From an uncultured Aquimarina sp. (GTDB lineage: Bacteria; Bacteroidota; Bacteroidia; Flavobacteriales; Flavobacteriaceae): a DNA stretch of 64,000 nucleotides. The position numbers and the translations under genes are program-made. Shown here one piece after another: positions 25,687-36,500 of the stretch (position 1 is the first letter of the stretch; every line of letters starts with the position of its first letter). The notes under the pieces were generated by a model. It was not told the DNA's origin. It made no database searches and saw only the letters and a program-made list of their open reading frames with translations. The DNA lies in NCBI RefSeq assembly GCF_947492405.1, contig NZ_CANLMP010000002.1:868001-932000 (forward strand), written 5' to 3'.

Positions 25687-27168
25687 ATGAGAAATTTAAA
25701 AATAAGTATTTGGATATATTCATGTATCTTCCTTCTGGTCTCTTGCGAGAAAACAGATATCACAGAATCAAAAGACAATAATTCAGAACAGCTTTCAGAA
25801 GTTTCAAGTACAGAAGCTAAGATTACACTATCTAATGGAAATACTATTCGTTTCCACAATATTGACGACGGACAGCTTAAGGGTACTTTTATCCTAGAAG
25901 AAAGCGACTGCAATGAATGCTCTGTATTAAGCAATATTAATAAACTAGCAGGAAGAGAATTATCTGAGCAGGAAGCATTTTGGGCGCTTTCGGATCCTGG
26001 AACCAGAGTTCCTTCTTTTCTGGAAATTAATAAAAAAGACGCACTGTCTAAAAATCTTGAGCTACAACAACAGGGTTGGGCAAGAGACGCCGCCTTGGAT
26101 TTACCTATTGCAGATGAGGGAATTCCTCGTAGAATAATTGCTTGTAAAAACCGTGATTTTACTAGTTCCATCGCCTATGGATTTTTAGGAACCCCGGAAT
26201 TTGTTGCACTAGATAAAACGCCTAATAATTATAATGGTTTTGTAAATGACTGCGCCAGCGTTCCAGCATCATATTGTAATAAGGGACCTAGATACAGGTT
26301 ACACGCTGTTATGAATAAAATCAAAAAATGGAAAGGAAAGATCTGTGCCAAATCAGTGCAAAACAGAAATAATGATCATATTGCTTCTAACATCTCTGGA
26401 GGTTTTTGTCAAAGTCCACCTTGTGACGCTTATGTGGGTCCAGAATTATACTTTGAATATTATTCAAATGGAAAATGGAGATCTATGAAAAATCCCAATG
26501 GTGCATATCCAGAAGGTTTTGAAGTTCCTGCAAACACGACCAAAGTATATTCTTATTCATGGAAAACCACAACGAATACTTCATTTCGCCTACGTGTAAA
26601 AAATGCAATGGGTCAGGATCAATTTGATTTTATGATGGATCGAGAAGATGTGGTTATTGAAGATGATGACGATGGTGGAAACGGTGGCGGAAACGGAGGA
26701 GGTAACGATGATGATACAGGTCCTATTCCGGATTATATAAGTGTATCAGGTAATAGCCCATACATGATCATTGATTTTACCTCTTTGGTTGATGATCAAA
26801 TCAACCCTCAAATTAGCATTCCTTCTTCTGCATTAACAGCGTTTGAAAATAATGAAGGTGGTTATGAAATTCCTCAAGAATTTTGTGGAATCAGGATAAT
26901 TGGAGCAAGTAGTTTTCAATGGATGAACAGCGGTAATGATGTTATAGAAAATGACACCTTTAATCAAGTATCTGATTTATATGATTTTCAGGGTATTAAT
27001 TATACACTTGGTGGCATTCAATTCAACGGACCACTAAACAATTGTCCAGATAATCCTGTTAATTGGCATTTTCAATACCCCTTAGCCAACGGTAATCCTA
27101 CCATTTTTGATGAATCATTAAAATTGTTAATTGAAGTTATAGATGGAGAAGTCATCTTTTTAGACTAA
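25687..27168 (+). CDS. Large lipoprotein of unknown function
   Basis: A 493-residue protein beginning with a signal and lipobox (FLLVSC, Cys20). It has an N-terminal region with the Cys pair CNEC (about 78-81), a central Cys-containing region (FVNDCASVPASYCNKGPRYRL and GGFCQSPPCDAYVG), an acidic Asp/Gly/Asn linker (about 317-345), and a C-terminal beta-rich domain of about 150 residues. The linker suggests two independently folded parts on the cell surface. I do not recognise either. A terminator follows 36 bp after the stop. Confidence 0.7.
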   Translation: MRNLKISIWIYSCIFLLVSCEKTDITESKDNNSEQLSEVSSTEAKITLSNGNTIRFHNIDDGQLKGTFILEESDCNECSVLSNINKLAGRELSEQEAFWALSDPGTRVPSFLEINKKDALSKNLELQQQGWARDAALDLPIADEGIPRRIIACKNRDFTSSIAYGFLGTPEFVALDKTPNNYNGFVNDCASVPASYCNKGPRYRLHAVMNKIKKWKGKICAKSVQNRNNDHIASNISGGFCQSPPCDAYVGPELYFEYYSNGKWRSMKNPNGAYPEGFEVPANTTKVYSYSWKTTTNTSFRLRVKNAMGQDQFDFMMDREDVVIEDDDDGGNGGGNGGGNDDDTGPIPDYISVSGNSPYMIIDFTSLVDDQINPQISIPSSALTAFENNEGGYEIPQEFCGIRIIGASSFQWMNSGNDVIENDTFNQVSDLYDFQGINYTLGGIQFNGPLNNCPDNPVNWHFQYPLANGNPTIFDESLKLLIEVIDGEVIFLD

Positions 27169-27203
27169 AATACACTAAACATGTTTGATTTCTTAAGAAC
27201 ATT

Positions 27204-27233
27204 AAAGCAATCCCTAGCTATTGGGATTGCTTT
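27204..27233 (+). terminator. Terminator between the lipoprotein gene and SCO
   Basis: AAAGCAATCCC and GGGATTGCTTT form an 11-bp stem with an 8-nt loop, 36 bp after the plus-strand stop. It also overlaps the final codons of the convergent SCO gene. Confidence 0.7.
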
Positions 27234-27886
27234 AGTACTTTTATATCATCCAATAAACGCTTTATTTCTTCTTCCTTTGTTCCATCATAAAAACCACGGA
27301 TACGTTTCTTCTTATCAACCAATACAAAGTTTTCTGTATGGATCATATCATAAGGGCCTCCATCACCATCAGTTTTTGCCACTAAATATGATTTTCTTGC
27401 TAAATCATAAATATGCTTTTTATCACCAGTTACCATGTTCCATTTTGTATCATCTACTCCTTTCTCTATTGCATATTTTTTTAACTGAGGTACATCATCT
27501 GTTTCAGGGATAACTGTATGTGATAATAATAAAACCTCCGAATCATTTTTTAGTTCTTTCTGAATGTTTTTCATATTCCCTGTCATTATTGGACAAATCG
27601 TTTGACAGGTTGTAAAGAAAAAATCAGCAACATAAATTTTATTTTCATAGTTTGCCTGGGTTACTTTCTCTCCATTCTGATTTAACAGACTAAAATCCTT
27701 TATTTTATGATATTTTCGAACATGTTGTACTGTACTATCAACTAATTCTGTGCTCACCATATCAGGTTCATATACCCTAAGAACTCGCTTTGGTTTTAGA
27801 ATAGAATAAATAATAGAAATAATAATCGCGGATAGAATAAATAAGACTATGGCAAAGAATTTGTACTTGGCAAAGAATCGAAGCAT
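27218..27886 (-). CDS. SCO family protein (cytochrome oxidase copper chaperone)
   Basis: A 222-residue Sco1/SenC protein. It has an N-terminal membrane anchor (FFAIVLFILSAIIISIIYS region), the copper-binding CxxxC in FFTTCQTICPIMTGNM, and the distal His in MIHTENFVLVDKKKRIRG. It delivers copper to cytochrome c oxidase or acts as a thiol reductase in the periplasm. It is a monocistronic gene convergent with the unknown lipoprotein gene. Confidence 0.9.
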   Translation of the reverse strand: MLRFFAKYKFFAIVLFILSAIIISIIYSILKPKRVLRVYEPDMVSTELVDSTVQHVRKYHKIKDFSLLNQNGEKVTQANYENKIYVADFFFTTCQTICPIMTGNMKNIQKELKNDSEVLLLSHTVIPETDDVPQLKKYAIEKGVDDTKWNMVTGDKKHIYDLARKSYLVAKTDGDGGPYDMIHTENFVLVDKKKRIRGFYDGTKEEEIKRLLDDIKVLKQSQ

Positions 27887-28008
27887 ACCTATAATTTAGT
27901 GTTACAAAATTACAAGGATTATCTTTTACAGAATTACAGTTTTCCATAAAAAAATATTAAAACCTCAATCTGTAGACTAGATTTCTTTCATAAACTACTC
28001 TAAAAGGT

Positions 28009-28016
28009 TACTTTTG
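28009..28016 (+). promoter_or_regulatory. Candidate -7 box upstream of rseP
   Basis: TACTTTTG matches TAnnTTTG and lies 26 bp before the rseP ATG. A good -33 TTTG is not obvious, so this is tentative. Confidence 0.35.
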
Positions 28017-28042
28017 CGTGATTTAATTTTGAATAAGACCAT

Positions 28043-29359
28043 ATGAGTCCCATTATTGTAAAAGCATTACAGCTATTATTAAGTTTGTCCATTCTAATCG
28101 TTCTTCATGAATTAGGACACTTTATTCCGGCTAAATTATTTAAGACCCGAGTAGAGAAATTCTATTTGTTTTTTGACGTAAAATATTCGCTATTTAAGAA
28201 AAAAATCGGTGAAACTGTTTATGGTATCGGATGGTTACCTCTTGGTGGTTATGTAAAAATTGCCGGGATGATCGATGAGAGTATGGACAAAGAGCAAATG
28301 GCTGGCCCACCTCAACCTTGGGAGTTTAGATCTAAGCCTGCTTGGCAACGATTAATTATTATGCTTGGTGGTGTAACTGTGAATATTGTTCTTGGGTTTT
28401 TAATATATATGGTAATTATTTTTACCTGGGGAACTTCTTATGTTACGATAGAGGATGTTCCTGATGGATATGAAGTAGCCGAACTTTTTGAAGGGTATGG
28501 TTTTCAGGATGGTGATCGAATACTTAAGGTAAATGGAGAAGATTTTAAAGATGCTAGGGATATTAACATGTATCTTTTCTTAAGGGAGGTAAAAAATATT
28601 ACAATACTATCCGCTGATGGAAATACAAAAACTATAGATATTCCAGAAAATATTGGTCAAACAATGTTCGAGGAAGGTGTTATGAAACCATTTGGTATTA
28701 GAACCAAAACTGTATTGGATACAGTAGTGGTTGACAGACCCGCCTATGCTGCTGGACTTAGAAATGGCGATAAAATCTCATCTGTTAACGGAAAGAATAT
28801 TACTTGGTGGCACGAATTTAAAAAAGAAGTGAGTGCTAATAAAGACAAAGAAATTGATATTACTTACCTAAGAAACGGATCTGAAAATACTATTACTGTA
28901 AAAACTGATGAGGAAGGAACAATAGGAGTCTTGCCTGTTTTTTATAAAATTAACCGAGAAGAATACTCTTTTGGTCAGAGTATTAGCAAAGGATTTGATT
29001 ACAGTTATTGGAAGCTTCATGACTATATAGCACAATTTAAATATGTATTCACTAAAAAAGGAGCTACACAGATTGGTGGTTTTGCCGCTATAGGTAATTT
29101 ATTTCCACCTGTATGGGATTGGGCTGCTTTTTGGAGTACAACGGCTTTTATATCGATTATTTTAGCCTTTATGAACATTTTACCTATACCTGCACTGGAT
29201 GGTGGACATGTGATGTTTTTATTATATGAAATAATCGCTGGTAGAAAGCCTAATGATAAGTTTATGGAGTATGCACAACTAGTTGGTTTTGTAATCTTGA
29301 TTGCTTTATTGCTTTTTGCAAATGGTAATGATATCTACCGTGCAATTTTCGGAAATTGA
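28043..29359 (+). CDS. rseP: RseP-type site-2 intramembrane metalloprotease
   Basis: A 438-residue M50 protease. The first helix carries the zinc motif HELGH (His22 to His26), and the C-terminal helix carries the matching Asp in NILPIPALDGGHVMF. Two PDZ-like regions lie in the periplasmic middle (about 150-205 and 225-300, with AAGLRNGDKISSVNGK). It cleaves anti-sigma factors after a first-site cut and so controls envelope-stress sigma factors. It is a monocistronic gene upstream of tRNA-Asn. Confidence 0.93.
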   Translation: MSPIIVKALQLLLSLSILIVLHELGHFIPAKLFKTRVEKFYLFFDVKYSLFKKKIGETVYGIGWLPLGGYVKIAGMIDESMDKEQMAGPPQPWEFRSKPAWQRLIIMLGGVTVNIVLGFLIYMVIIFTWGTSYVTIEDVPDGYEVAELFEGYGFQDGDRILKVNGEDFKDARDINMYLFLREVKNITILSADGNTKTIDIPENIGQTMFEEGVMKPFGIRTKTVLDTVVVDRPAYAAGLRNGDKISSVNGKNITWWHEFKKEVSANKDKEIDITYLRNGSENTITVKTDEEGTIGVLPVFYKINREEYSFGQSISKGFDYSYWKLHDYIAQFKYVFTKKGATQIGGFAAIGNLFPPVWDWAAFWSTTAFISIILAFMNILPIPALDGGHVMFLLYEIIAGRKPNDKFMEYAQLVGFVILIALLLFANGNDIYRAIFGN

Positions 29360-29380
29360 TAAAAAATTAAAAAAATCTTT

Positions 29381-29408
29381 TTGAGTATCAAAAATTAGTA
29401 TATATTTG
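29381..29408 (+). promoter_or_regulatory. Promoter of tRNA-Asn
   Basis: TTG at 29381 within a T-run, then TATATTTG at 29401-29408, separated by 17 nt: a good match to the Bacteroidota -33 and -7 boxes. It ends 43 bp before the tRNA. Confidence 0.6.
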
Positions 29409-29451
29409 CACTCGCAAAAGAGAAAAACACTTCTCTATTGTAAACCAAAAT

Positions 29452-29525
29452 TCCTCCTTAGCTCAGTTGGTTAGAGCATTTGACTGTTAATCAAAGGGTC
29501 CTTGGTTCGAGCCCAAGAGGGGGAG
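29452..29525 (+). tRNA. tRNA-Asn (anticodon GTT)
   Basis: A 74-nt cloverleaf. Acceptor TCCTCCT pairs with AGGGGGA (one G-U), with discriminator G. The D arm is GCTCAGTTGGTTAGAGC. The anticodon stem TTTGA/TCAAA encloses loop CTGTTAA with anticodon GTT. The T arm is CTTGG TTCGAGC CCAAG. No CCA is encoded. Confidence 0.97.
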
Positions 29526-29532
29526 CTGAAAG

Positions 29533-29570
29533 AAGCCTTAACTTATTCAAGTTGAGGCTTTTTTGTTTTT
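29533..29570 (+). terminator. Terminator of tRNA-Asn
   Basis: AAGCCTTAACTT pairs with AAGTTGAGGCTT (12 bp, one G-U) around an ATTC loop, followed at once by a T-run with one G. A textbook intrinsic terminator. Confidence 0.85.
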
Positions 29571-29711
29571 ACTACTTATTATTTTCGTTTAAACGCTGAA
29601 AAGTCAAACCAAAATTTCCCATTTGGATTGTTAACATTAAAGAAATAAGGTTTTTATCAAATATTAAAAGATATTCCTTTCGGTTTAACACAAAGAAAAT
29701 CAATAAATACC

Positions 29712-29735
29712 CGAAGTGTATTTTCATACACTTCG
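29712..29735 (-). terminator. Terminator of the GH5-GH18 gene
   Basis: CGAAGTGTAT and ATACACTTCG form a perfect 10-bp stem with a TTTC loop, 20 bp after the minus-strand stop. The following minus-strand sequence is AT-rich but not a pure T-run. Confidence 0.6.
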
Positions 29736-29754
29736 AGTATGATAGTTCAAAAGC

Positions 29755-32700
29755 TTATTGCTTTATCAACTTCATTGTTTTTATCTCTTTACCCATCCAG
29801 AGTTTTAAAAAGTATATTCCATTTGGAATACCATCCGTATCCCATTGCAAATTGTGTTCCCCAGAGGATAGTTTTTCATTATCCTTTAATACTACTATTT
29901 TAACCCCGATCTGATTATATACAACAGCAGTGATTGGTTTGTTTTTATTCAGTTTAAAGGTAATATTCACTTCGGAAGTAACAGGATTAGGGTACATCTT
30001 AAAACTTTCTTTTTCTATTAATTCTTGCCCTGAATTTCTCCGCTGTAAACCGTCTAAATAGGCTCGAACAGGGTCGGAAAATGCAAAACTTCCAAATTGA
30101 TCCCAATTTATAGACCAACTCATTACCCCTCTTAATTGTGGATATATTTGAGATAAAGAATATTGTCCCCCAAAAGAATTGCCTCTAATTATATAGTCCA
30201 AAGCATTGATTACTCCTTGTGATCCCGTGAATCCGTTTCCTGCATTAACAGTTGCAGGCACTCCTATTAATATTTGATCTGGTCTTAATCCCGGAAAAAA
30301 TTTACTATTGTCTCCCGTAACAGGAAATCCTTTTAATAGCATATCAACCAAAGACACATAGAAATCTGCATTGCCCATTGCATAAAAACGATCGTCTAAT
30401 GCAGTAATAGATCCTGAATTATAGTATTGAACCTGTAAAAAGGTTAGTTTATCTCTTAATGCATGGATCAATGGAAGATAGGCTCCTGCTCTGCGATCTG
30501 CTCCTGCAGAAATACCTCCGTAAAATGAATATCCTAATTGAACAAAAAAGGTTTCTGGTGCCATTGTAAGAATGAAATTATCCCCAAAATGATCACAAAC
30601 ACTACGTACCGCATTAATTGTATTAACAATCACTGGTGTTGTAGGATTCTTGAAATCTGTATCTCCTAAATCAAAGGACAAAGATTGTCCTTCAAAATCA
30701 ATATCCATTCCGTCAAAATTATATTCTTCTATGATCGTAATCATAGAAGTAATAAACTTATCTCTTGCAGAAACAGTATTTAAACGTACTTGTCCTTCGG
30801 CTCCACCAATAGAGATAATCACCTTTTTTCCTTGACTCTGCAAAAATTGAATATCTGATTTAAAATTTGCTGTGTTATAGCTAATATCTGCAAATACCGG
30901 ATCTAATTGAAACTCTATTTCTCCATCTGTAGGAGAAACTTTTGATACTGCAAAAGATACATTAATCACATCCCAATTAGAAGAAACATCTTTCAGAGGA
31001 ATCAGACCTGAACCGTTCTGAAAATTATGCCAATACCCATTCAAGATTCTAGCAGGAAGTCCTGTGTCTGGTGGTGAAACATTACCTACAGAAATAGTAA
31101 CGGAATTTGAATCAGTAGCTGCTCCAAGATTATCTGTTGCCTTAGCTATTATTGTCTGATTGCCTTCTTCCGCTATCCAATTAGTAACATACGGAGCTAC
31201 TGTGTCTTCTCCTATCTTAACTCCATTTATAAAAAATTCTACTTTATTAATATTACCATCTTGATCTTCTGCATCAGCTGTTATAGTAATCGTTTCATCT
31301 TCTTGAAAAATAGATCCTGCAAGAGGTTGTGCAATTGAGACTATAGGTTCCTGATTATTCCCTCCCCCATTTGTACAAGTTCCTAATTCTTTCCAAGCAG
31401 AAGGCCATGCCCAATCTGCAGTTCCTCCTGGAGTATAAGGCCCACCTATAGAACACCATCCTCCAACTAAACACTCATATTTTTTATCAAAATTTTGTAC
31501 TATATCTCCTGTCTGATAGTTATTCCCATCAATATATAAAGCTGCATCACAACTTTCATCTCCACCAGAAGTTTTTACAACAATAGTAACTGGAGCTGAT
31601 TCTTTCGTAGCCTCTTCATTATCAAAAGCCTTAGCCTTTAAAATATATGAAACATCACTTGATATATTGGTTATTGTATATTGATATGGTGTACTTGTAT
31701 CTTCTCCAAGCTTAGTAGAACCATTATAAAATTCGACTTTGGAGATTGTACCATCACTATCTGAAGCATTGGCATTTATCGTTATAGTAGTTCCTTCTAC
31801 AAATTCTTGATTGTTTAAGGGAGAAGTCAGTGTACATATTGGAGATTGGTTAGGAGTTCCTGATTGATTGTTAAATATCATATGATTGATATTTAGATCA
31901 TCACTATCCATAACCACTCGAATCACTTGTTTTCCTTTATTCAAAGAAACTGTAGTGGATACCGTTTGCCAGTTTTGCCATCCTCCCGTATTAGGAACGG
32001 TTATAATTCCGCTAATATTTACATTATTCGCTTCTAAATGAAATTGTCTCCCTGATGTAATTGCTGCAACTCTAAATGCAACATCATAATCTCCAGTATC
32101 GCCTACATCCACTGTATACTCTAACCATTCATTAGATTTTACCCAACCTACATTAAATCCACCTTCAGAACAGGGTTCAATATCTACTGCATAATCGCGA
32201 TAGCTTTCTCCTTCATTAGAAATAGAAACATCATTGAATGCTATATTTTGTCCACCAAGATCATAATCTTCCACTTCAATCTTACCTGGAATATTCCAAG
32301 CTACGCCTCCATATGGTGACTGCTCATCTCCTTCGTTGTCATCTCCTGGAAAATCATCTGTCGGGAATTTTATTTTATCTCGTATCCAACTTCCTGCTTC
32401 TTTTAATCTATCAGTCGTCCAGGGACCTCCAGAGCAAGTTCCTGTTTGCCAGGCTGCTCCTGATCTAAAATCATCAGAATAGTTCCAACTGGTCCAACTA
32501 ATCTTCTTCTGACGCATTAAATCAATAAATTGTTGTGTCATTGCAAAATCATTTGGTCCATCACCAGTAAACTCCTGACTACCAAATTCTGTTACAAACA
32601 CAGGTAATCGATCTGAAGCTTGATCTAGTGTATTGAGATAAGTATCTCTATGACTATTTGCATAAAAATGGAAAGTATACATTACATTATCAAATTGTAA

Positions 32701-33375
32701 TGGATTGTCGATAACGTCTTGTAATGTTCCCTCTCCTGATACTCCAAAAGTTGCCCAACCCTGAGTACCTACAAGAATCACTGCATTATTATCTATACTC
32801 TTAATTACAGGAATGATTTGGTCCGCGTATGTCTTGATGCGATTCCAGGTGACACCAGAACCATTAGGTTCATTACAAACATCATAGATAATATTGTTTT
32901 TATCTTTATGCTGGTTAGCAATATCTGTAAAGAATCGTTTGGCATTTTCCAAGTTTGTATTTGGATCTCCAGGGTTCAATTGGTGCCAATCTACCAGGGC
33001 ATACATTCCTCTTTCTGTAGCTTCATTAATCAATCTGCTTACCTGATTGGTAAATCCAACCGGATCTGTTTCATACCCGCCTTCCTGAACGTACAATGAA
33101 ATCCGTAGAATATCGGCTTCCCAATCATATGCTAATGCATCTAAGGAGTTTTCTGTCAGGCAATTTCCCCAGCCATACCATTGAATTCCGTGAGTACTCA
33201 TTCCACGTAGCTGTATAGGGTTATCATACTGGTTGCATAATTGAGTTCCGCAAACTTTTAGTTGTCCGTTTTTATCTACGGGGTTTTGTGCTTGTATTTT
33301 TGCTCCGAAGAAAATAATCCATAAGAAAATATGGATCAAAATTTTATGTTTTGAAATTATAAATTGAGGTTTCAT
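29755..33375 (-). CDS. Secreted bifunctional GH5-CBM6-CBM5/12-GH18 polysaccharide hydrolase
   Basis: A 1206-residue T9SS-exported enzyme. Its order is a signal peptide (1-30), a GH5 domain (about 32-335; acid/base Glu169 in CNEP, nucleophile Glu263 in VTEFG), CBM6 (about 365-502), and an Ig-like module (about 511-602). A CBM5/12-like aromatic chitin-binding module (about 608-668), a second Ig-like module (about 676-764) and GH18 (about 775-1120; DGMDIDFE with Glu895) follow. A T9SS sorting tail occupies the last 70 residues. GH5 acts on beta-1,4 glycans such as cellulose or mannan and GH18 on chitin, so one protein can attack two polymers. Its GH18 and tail closely resemble those of the next gene. 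The two genes are separately terminated. Confidence 0.92.
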   Translation of the reverse strand: MKPQFIISKHKILIHIFLWIIFFGAKIQAQNPVDKNGQLKVCGTQLCNQYDNPIQLRGMSTHGIQWYGWGNCLTENSLDALAYDWEADILRISLYVQEGGYETDPVGFTNQVSRLINEATERGMYALVDWHQLNPGDPNTNLENAKRFFTDIANQHKDKNNIIYDVCNEPNGSGVTWNRIKTYADQIIPVIKSIDNNAVILVGTQGWATFGVSGEGTLQDVIDNPLQFDNVMYTFHFYANSHRDTYLNTLDQASDRLPVFVTEFGSQEFTGDGPNDFAMTQQFIDLMRQKKISWTSWNYSDDFRSGAAWQTGTCSGGPWTTDRLKEAGSWIRDKIKFPTDDFPGDDNEGDEQSPYGGVAWNIPGKIEVEDYDLGGQNIAFNDVSISNEGESYRDYAVDIEPCSEGGFNVGWVKSNEWLEYTVDVGDTGDYDVAFRVAAITSGRQFHLEANNVNISGIITVPNTGGWQNWQTVSTTVSLNKGKQVIRVVMDSDDLNINHMIFNNQSGTPNQSPICTLTSPLNNQEFVEGTTITINANASDSDGTISKVEFYNGSTKLGEDTSTPYQYTITNISSDVSYILKAKAFDNEEATKESAPVTIVVKTSGGDESCDAALYIDGNNYQTGDIVQNFDKKYECLVGGWCSIGGPYTPGGTADWAWPSAWKELGTCTNGGGNNQEPIVSIAQPLAGSIFQEDETITITADAEDQDGNINKVEFFINGVKIGEDTVAPYVTNWIAEEGNQTIIAKATDNLGAATDSNSVTISVGNVSPPDTGLPARILNGYWHNFQNGSGLIPLKDVSSNWDVINVSFAVSKVSPTDGEIEFQLDPVFADISYNTANFKSDIQFLQSQGKKVIISIGGAEGQVRLNTVSARDKFITSMITIIEEYNFDGMDIDFEGQSLSFDLGDTDFKNPTTPVIVNTINAVRSVCDHFGDNFILTMAPETFFVQLGYSFYGGISAGADRRAGAYLPLIHALRDKLTFLQVQYYNSGSITALDDRFYAMGNADFYVSLVDMLLKGFPVTGDNSKFFPGLRPDQILIGVPATVNAGNGFTGSQGVINALDYIIRGNSFGGQYSLSQIYPQLRGVMSWSINWDQFGSFAFSDPVRAYLDGLQRRNSGQELIEKESFKMYPNPVTSEVNITFKLNKNKPITAVVYNQIGVKIVVLKDNEKLSSGEHNLQWDTDGIPNGIYFLKLWMGKEIKTMKLIKQ

Positions 33376-33458
33376 AAGCTTTCATTTAAGAGTATTAGGT
33401 GTAAGTTCTTATCTAATAAAGATGTTTGCTAAAGAAGCAGTTGTTAACAGCAAAATTC

Positions 33459-33490
33459 ACCTCTCGTCATTTTAAAAGAAGACGAGAGGT
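33459..33490 (-). terminator. Terminator of the triple-GH18 gene
   Basis: ACCTCTCGTC (33459-33468) pairs with GACGAGAGGT (33481-33490) with a 12-nt loop, 28 bp after the minus-strand stop, and is followed on that strand by TTTT. Confidence 0.65.
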
Positions 33491-33518
33491 AAATTTCAAA
33501 AAAATATTAGAGGAAATA

Positions 33519-36500
33519 TTACTGTTTAATCAGTTTCATTGTTTTTATTTCTTTACCCATCCAGAGTTTTAAGAAATAAATCCCGCTTGGAATACCATCC
33601 GTATCCCATTGCATATTGTGATTTCCGGAAGAAAGCTTTTCATTCTCTTTCAAAACAGCGATTTTAACACCAATCTGATTATATACAACCGCAGTGATTG
33701 GTTTATTTTTATTTAAATCAAACGAGATATTAACCGTTGATGTAAAAGGATTAGGATACATCTTCAAGCTTTCTTTTTCCAGTATTTCTTCTGGAGCTCT
33801 CTGATCTAAAGCGTCTAAATAGGCTCTATGTGGATTAGAAAATCCAAAACCTGCAACGATATCCCAGTTAATAGACCAAGTCATTAATCCTCTAAAGTTA
33901 GGATAACCTGAAGGATTACGTAAGGTGTATCTCCCTCCAAAAGATTGTCCTTTTATAATATAATCTAATGCTTTATGCACTTCTGCCGGTGTGGTATATC
34001 CACTTCCTGCTGCACTTGTATTAGCTGGCAATCCTATTGCTACCTGATCTTGTCTTAGTGCAGGGAACTGATTCCCTCCGGCAGGAAAGCCTTGTAATAA
34101 CATATCTACCATGGCTACGTGGAAATCCGCAGTTGCTGATGAATAACAAAGACCATCTAACCCCAGCATACATCCTGTGTTATAATGCTGTACATGGATA
34201 TAATCCATCTCACTTCGTAATCCATAAATAACTGGTAGATAAGCTCCACTAGCTCCGCCATATGCACTAAATCCTCCTTGTACATACAAGGTTTCTGGAG
34301 CCATACTCAACACAAAATTATCTGCACCTACATTATTTCGTATTTGTTTAGTTGCATCGATTAAATTAACAATCTTTGGGGTTGTTGGACTTCTAAAATC
34401 GGTATCTCCAGCCGCTAAAGAAAGTGAACTTCCTTCTAAATCAATGTCTAGTCCATTAAACCCATACGTATTAATAATAGAGGTCATAGAATTTATAAAC
34501 TCATTCTTTTCTGCTGATGTATTTAATTCTACCGTAGCGTTTGCTCCACCAATAGAAATCAATACTTTTTGTCCTCTTGCCTGTACGGTTGCAACATCAT
34601 TTATAAACTCTGAAGCACTTCCGTAAATTTCATAAGGGTTAAAGGTCATATCAGAGCGACTACCAAATTTTGGTTCTGAAAAAGCAACACAAATAACGTC
34701 CCACTTTTCGGATACTTCTCTTAATTTTGGAGTTGAAGAACCGTTATTAAAATTATGCCAGTATCCTACTAAAATTCTTTTAGGGAGATCCCCTCCGGTT
34801 GGCGGATTGATTGAGCCTACAGAAATACTTACTTCAGACTCTCCCGCAGCACCTTCATTATCAGTTGCTTTTACCTTCAGTGTATAATTTCCTGTAGAAG
34901 CGTTGTTCCAGGTAAAACTATAAGGACTAGTAGTATCCTCTCCTATGAATGTTCCATTTCTAAAGAACTCTACTTTTGTTACATTTCCATCACTATCTGA
35001 AGCTGAAGCATTAATTGTTATGGTGCTTCCTTCCGTAAATGTCTGTCCATTTGTTGGTTGTGTAATAGACACCGTTGGAGCTTCATTTCCACCTGTACCG
35101 CTCCCGTCACATTCGCCAACTAACGTCCAGGCATCTTGCCAGTATGTACCAGTACCCGGAGCATATGCCCAAGCAGCACCGTTACACCATCCTGAATACG
35201 GATATGGCTTACATTCGTATGTATTACCATCATTTTGTACTATACTACCTGCAGCATATCCTCCGCCTTCTACATATTGTGCTTCATCACACTCGCCACC
35301 ACTATCTGTATTCACAGTTATATTTATTACAGAAGATGTGGTCGATGCTCCATCATTATCCGTCGCTTTAGCAGTGAGGATATGATTACCATTTGTAGCT
35401 GTCCAATTTGCTGAATATGGAGCTGAAGTATCTTCGCTAATTATATTTCCATCCAGGTAAAAAGTTACTTTGGTTACGTTACCATCCGTATCATCTGCAT
35501 TGGCTTCAATAGTGACACTATCCCCAACATTAAAAGAAGCCCCATCAGCCGGACTCGTTATATTTATCGTGGGTGAGATGTTATCATCATCGGTAACTGT
35601 AATAGAAACTACTGTAGATATCGTAACAGCGTTATCATTATCTGTTGCACGTGCGGTAATGGTATGACTCCCGTTTGTGGCTGTCCAATCTGCAGTGTAT
35701 GGAGCGGATGTATCTTCATTAATCATACTTCCATCAACATAAAATGCGACTTTGGTTATAGTCCCGTCGGTATCTGAAGCATTTGCAGATATTCCAATAT
35801 TGGTACCTTGTGTGAATGATGCACCTGACACAGGTGCAGTTATCGCCACTTGCGGAGCTACATTATCGGGTTCACATGGGTCACCTACCACTTGATTGAT
35901 TGCTGCTAATAATGAGGTGCTAGCATCTGTAGTATCGTGTGAGAGCTCCCACATCATAATTCCACCTGCACGATCTAGAGCCATTTGTGTTTTAGCTTTG
36001 ATGGTAAGAATTCCGTTATAGTTGTTTCCTTGAAAAGTATCACTATTCGGATCCGCTCCCAGTGCTAATAGCGAAGCATAGCTTTGCGCCTGAGGGCGGC
36101 TATAAAAAGGAACTCCTAATACTGCTTTATTTTTTGGCAATCCTCTTCCTAGCCAATAATCCAAACCACCTTGAGCCTGACCCATAGAACCGTGATCCGG
36201 ACCATCATACGCCATGATGTTCAAGAAATCTACATCATCAAAAACTCCGTTCAAAACTCCATCAGCATTCCATCCCGAAACTACTACAGCAGCGGTCAAC
36301 AATTTACCTCTACTGTGCATGGCTTGCCCTAACTCTTGCATCAATAATTCGAAGTTTTGAGGCTCGTTACCTTCACGCGGATATTCCCAATCCATATCTA
36401 CTCCATCTAGATCGTATTGGTTTACAAAATTGACTAAGTTATTTATAAAAGTAGTCCTTGTTGTCGGATTTGCTGCCAAAGTGGTGAATGGAGAATCATT

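Noticed and set aside
25563..26171. A 202-codon minus-strand frame overlapping the large lipoprotein gene
   Set aside because: Low-complexity Ser/Leu-rich translation on the reverse of a gene with a clear lipobox and normal composition; no domain and no good start context.
27181..27513. A 110-codon plus-strand frame after the lipoprotein gene
   Set aside because: It reads the reverse of the SCO gene and begins inside the terminator; the translation is His/Leu/Tyr-rich with no family similarity.
34945..35385. Several plus-strand frames of 60-146 codons within the triple-GH18 gene
   Set aside because: They are opposite-strand shadows of the repeated Ig-like modules, which create similar long frames wherever the repeat occurs.
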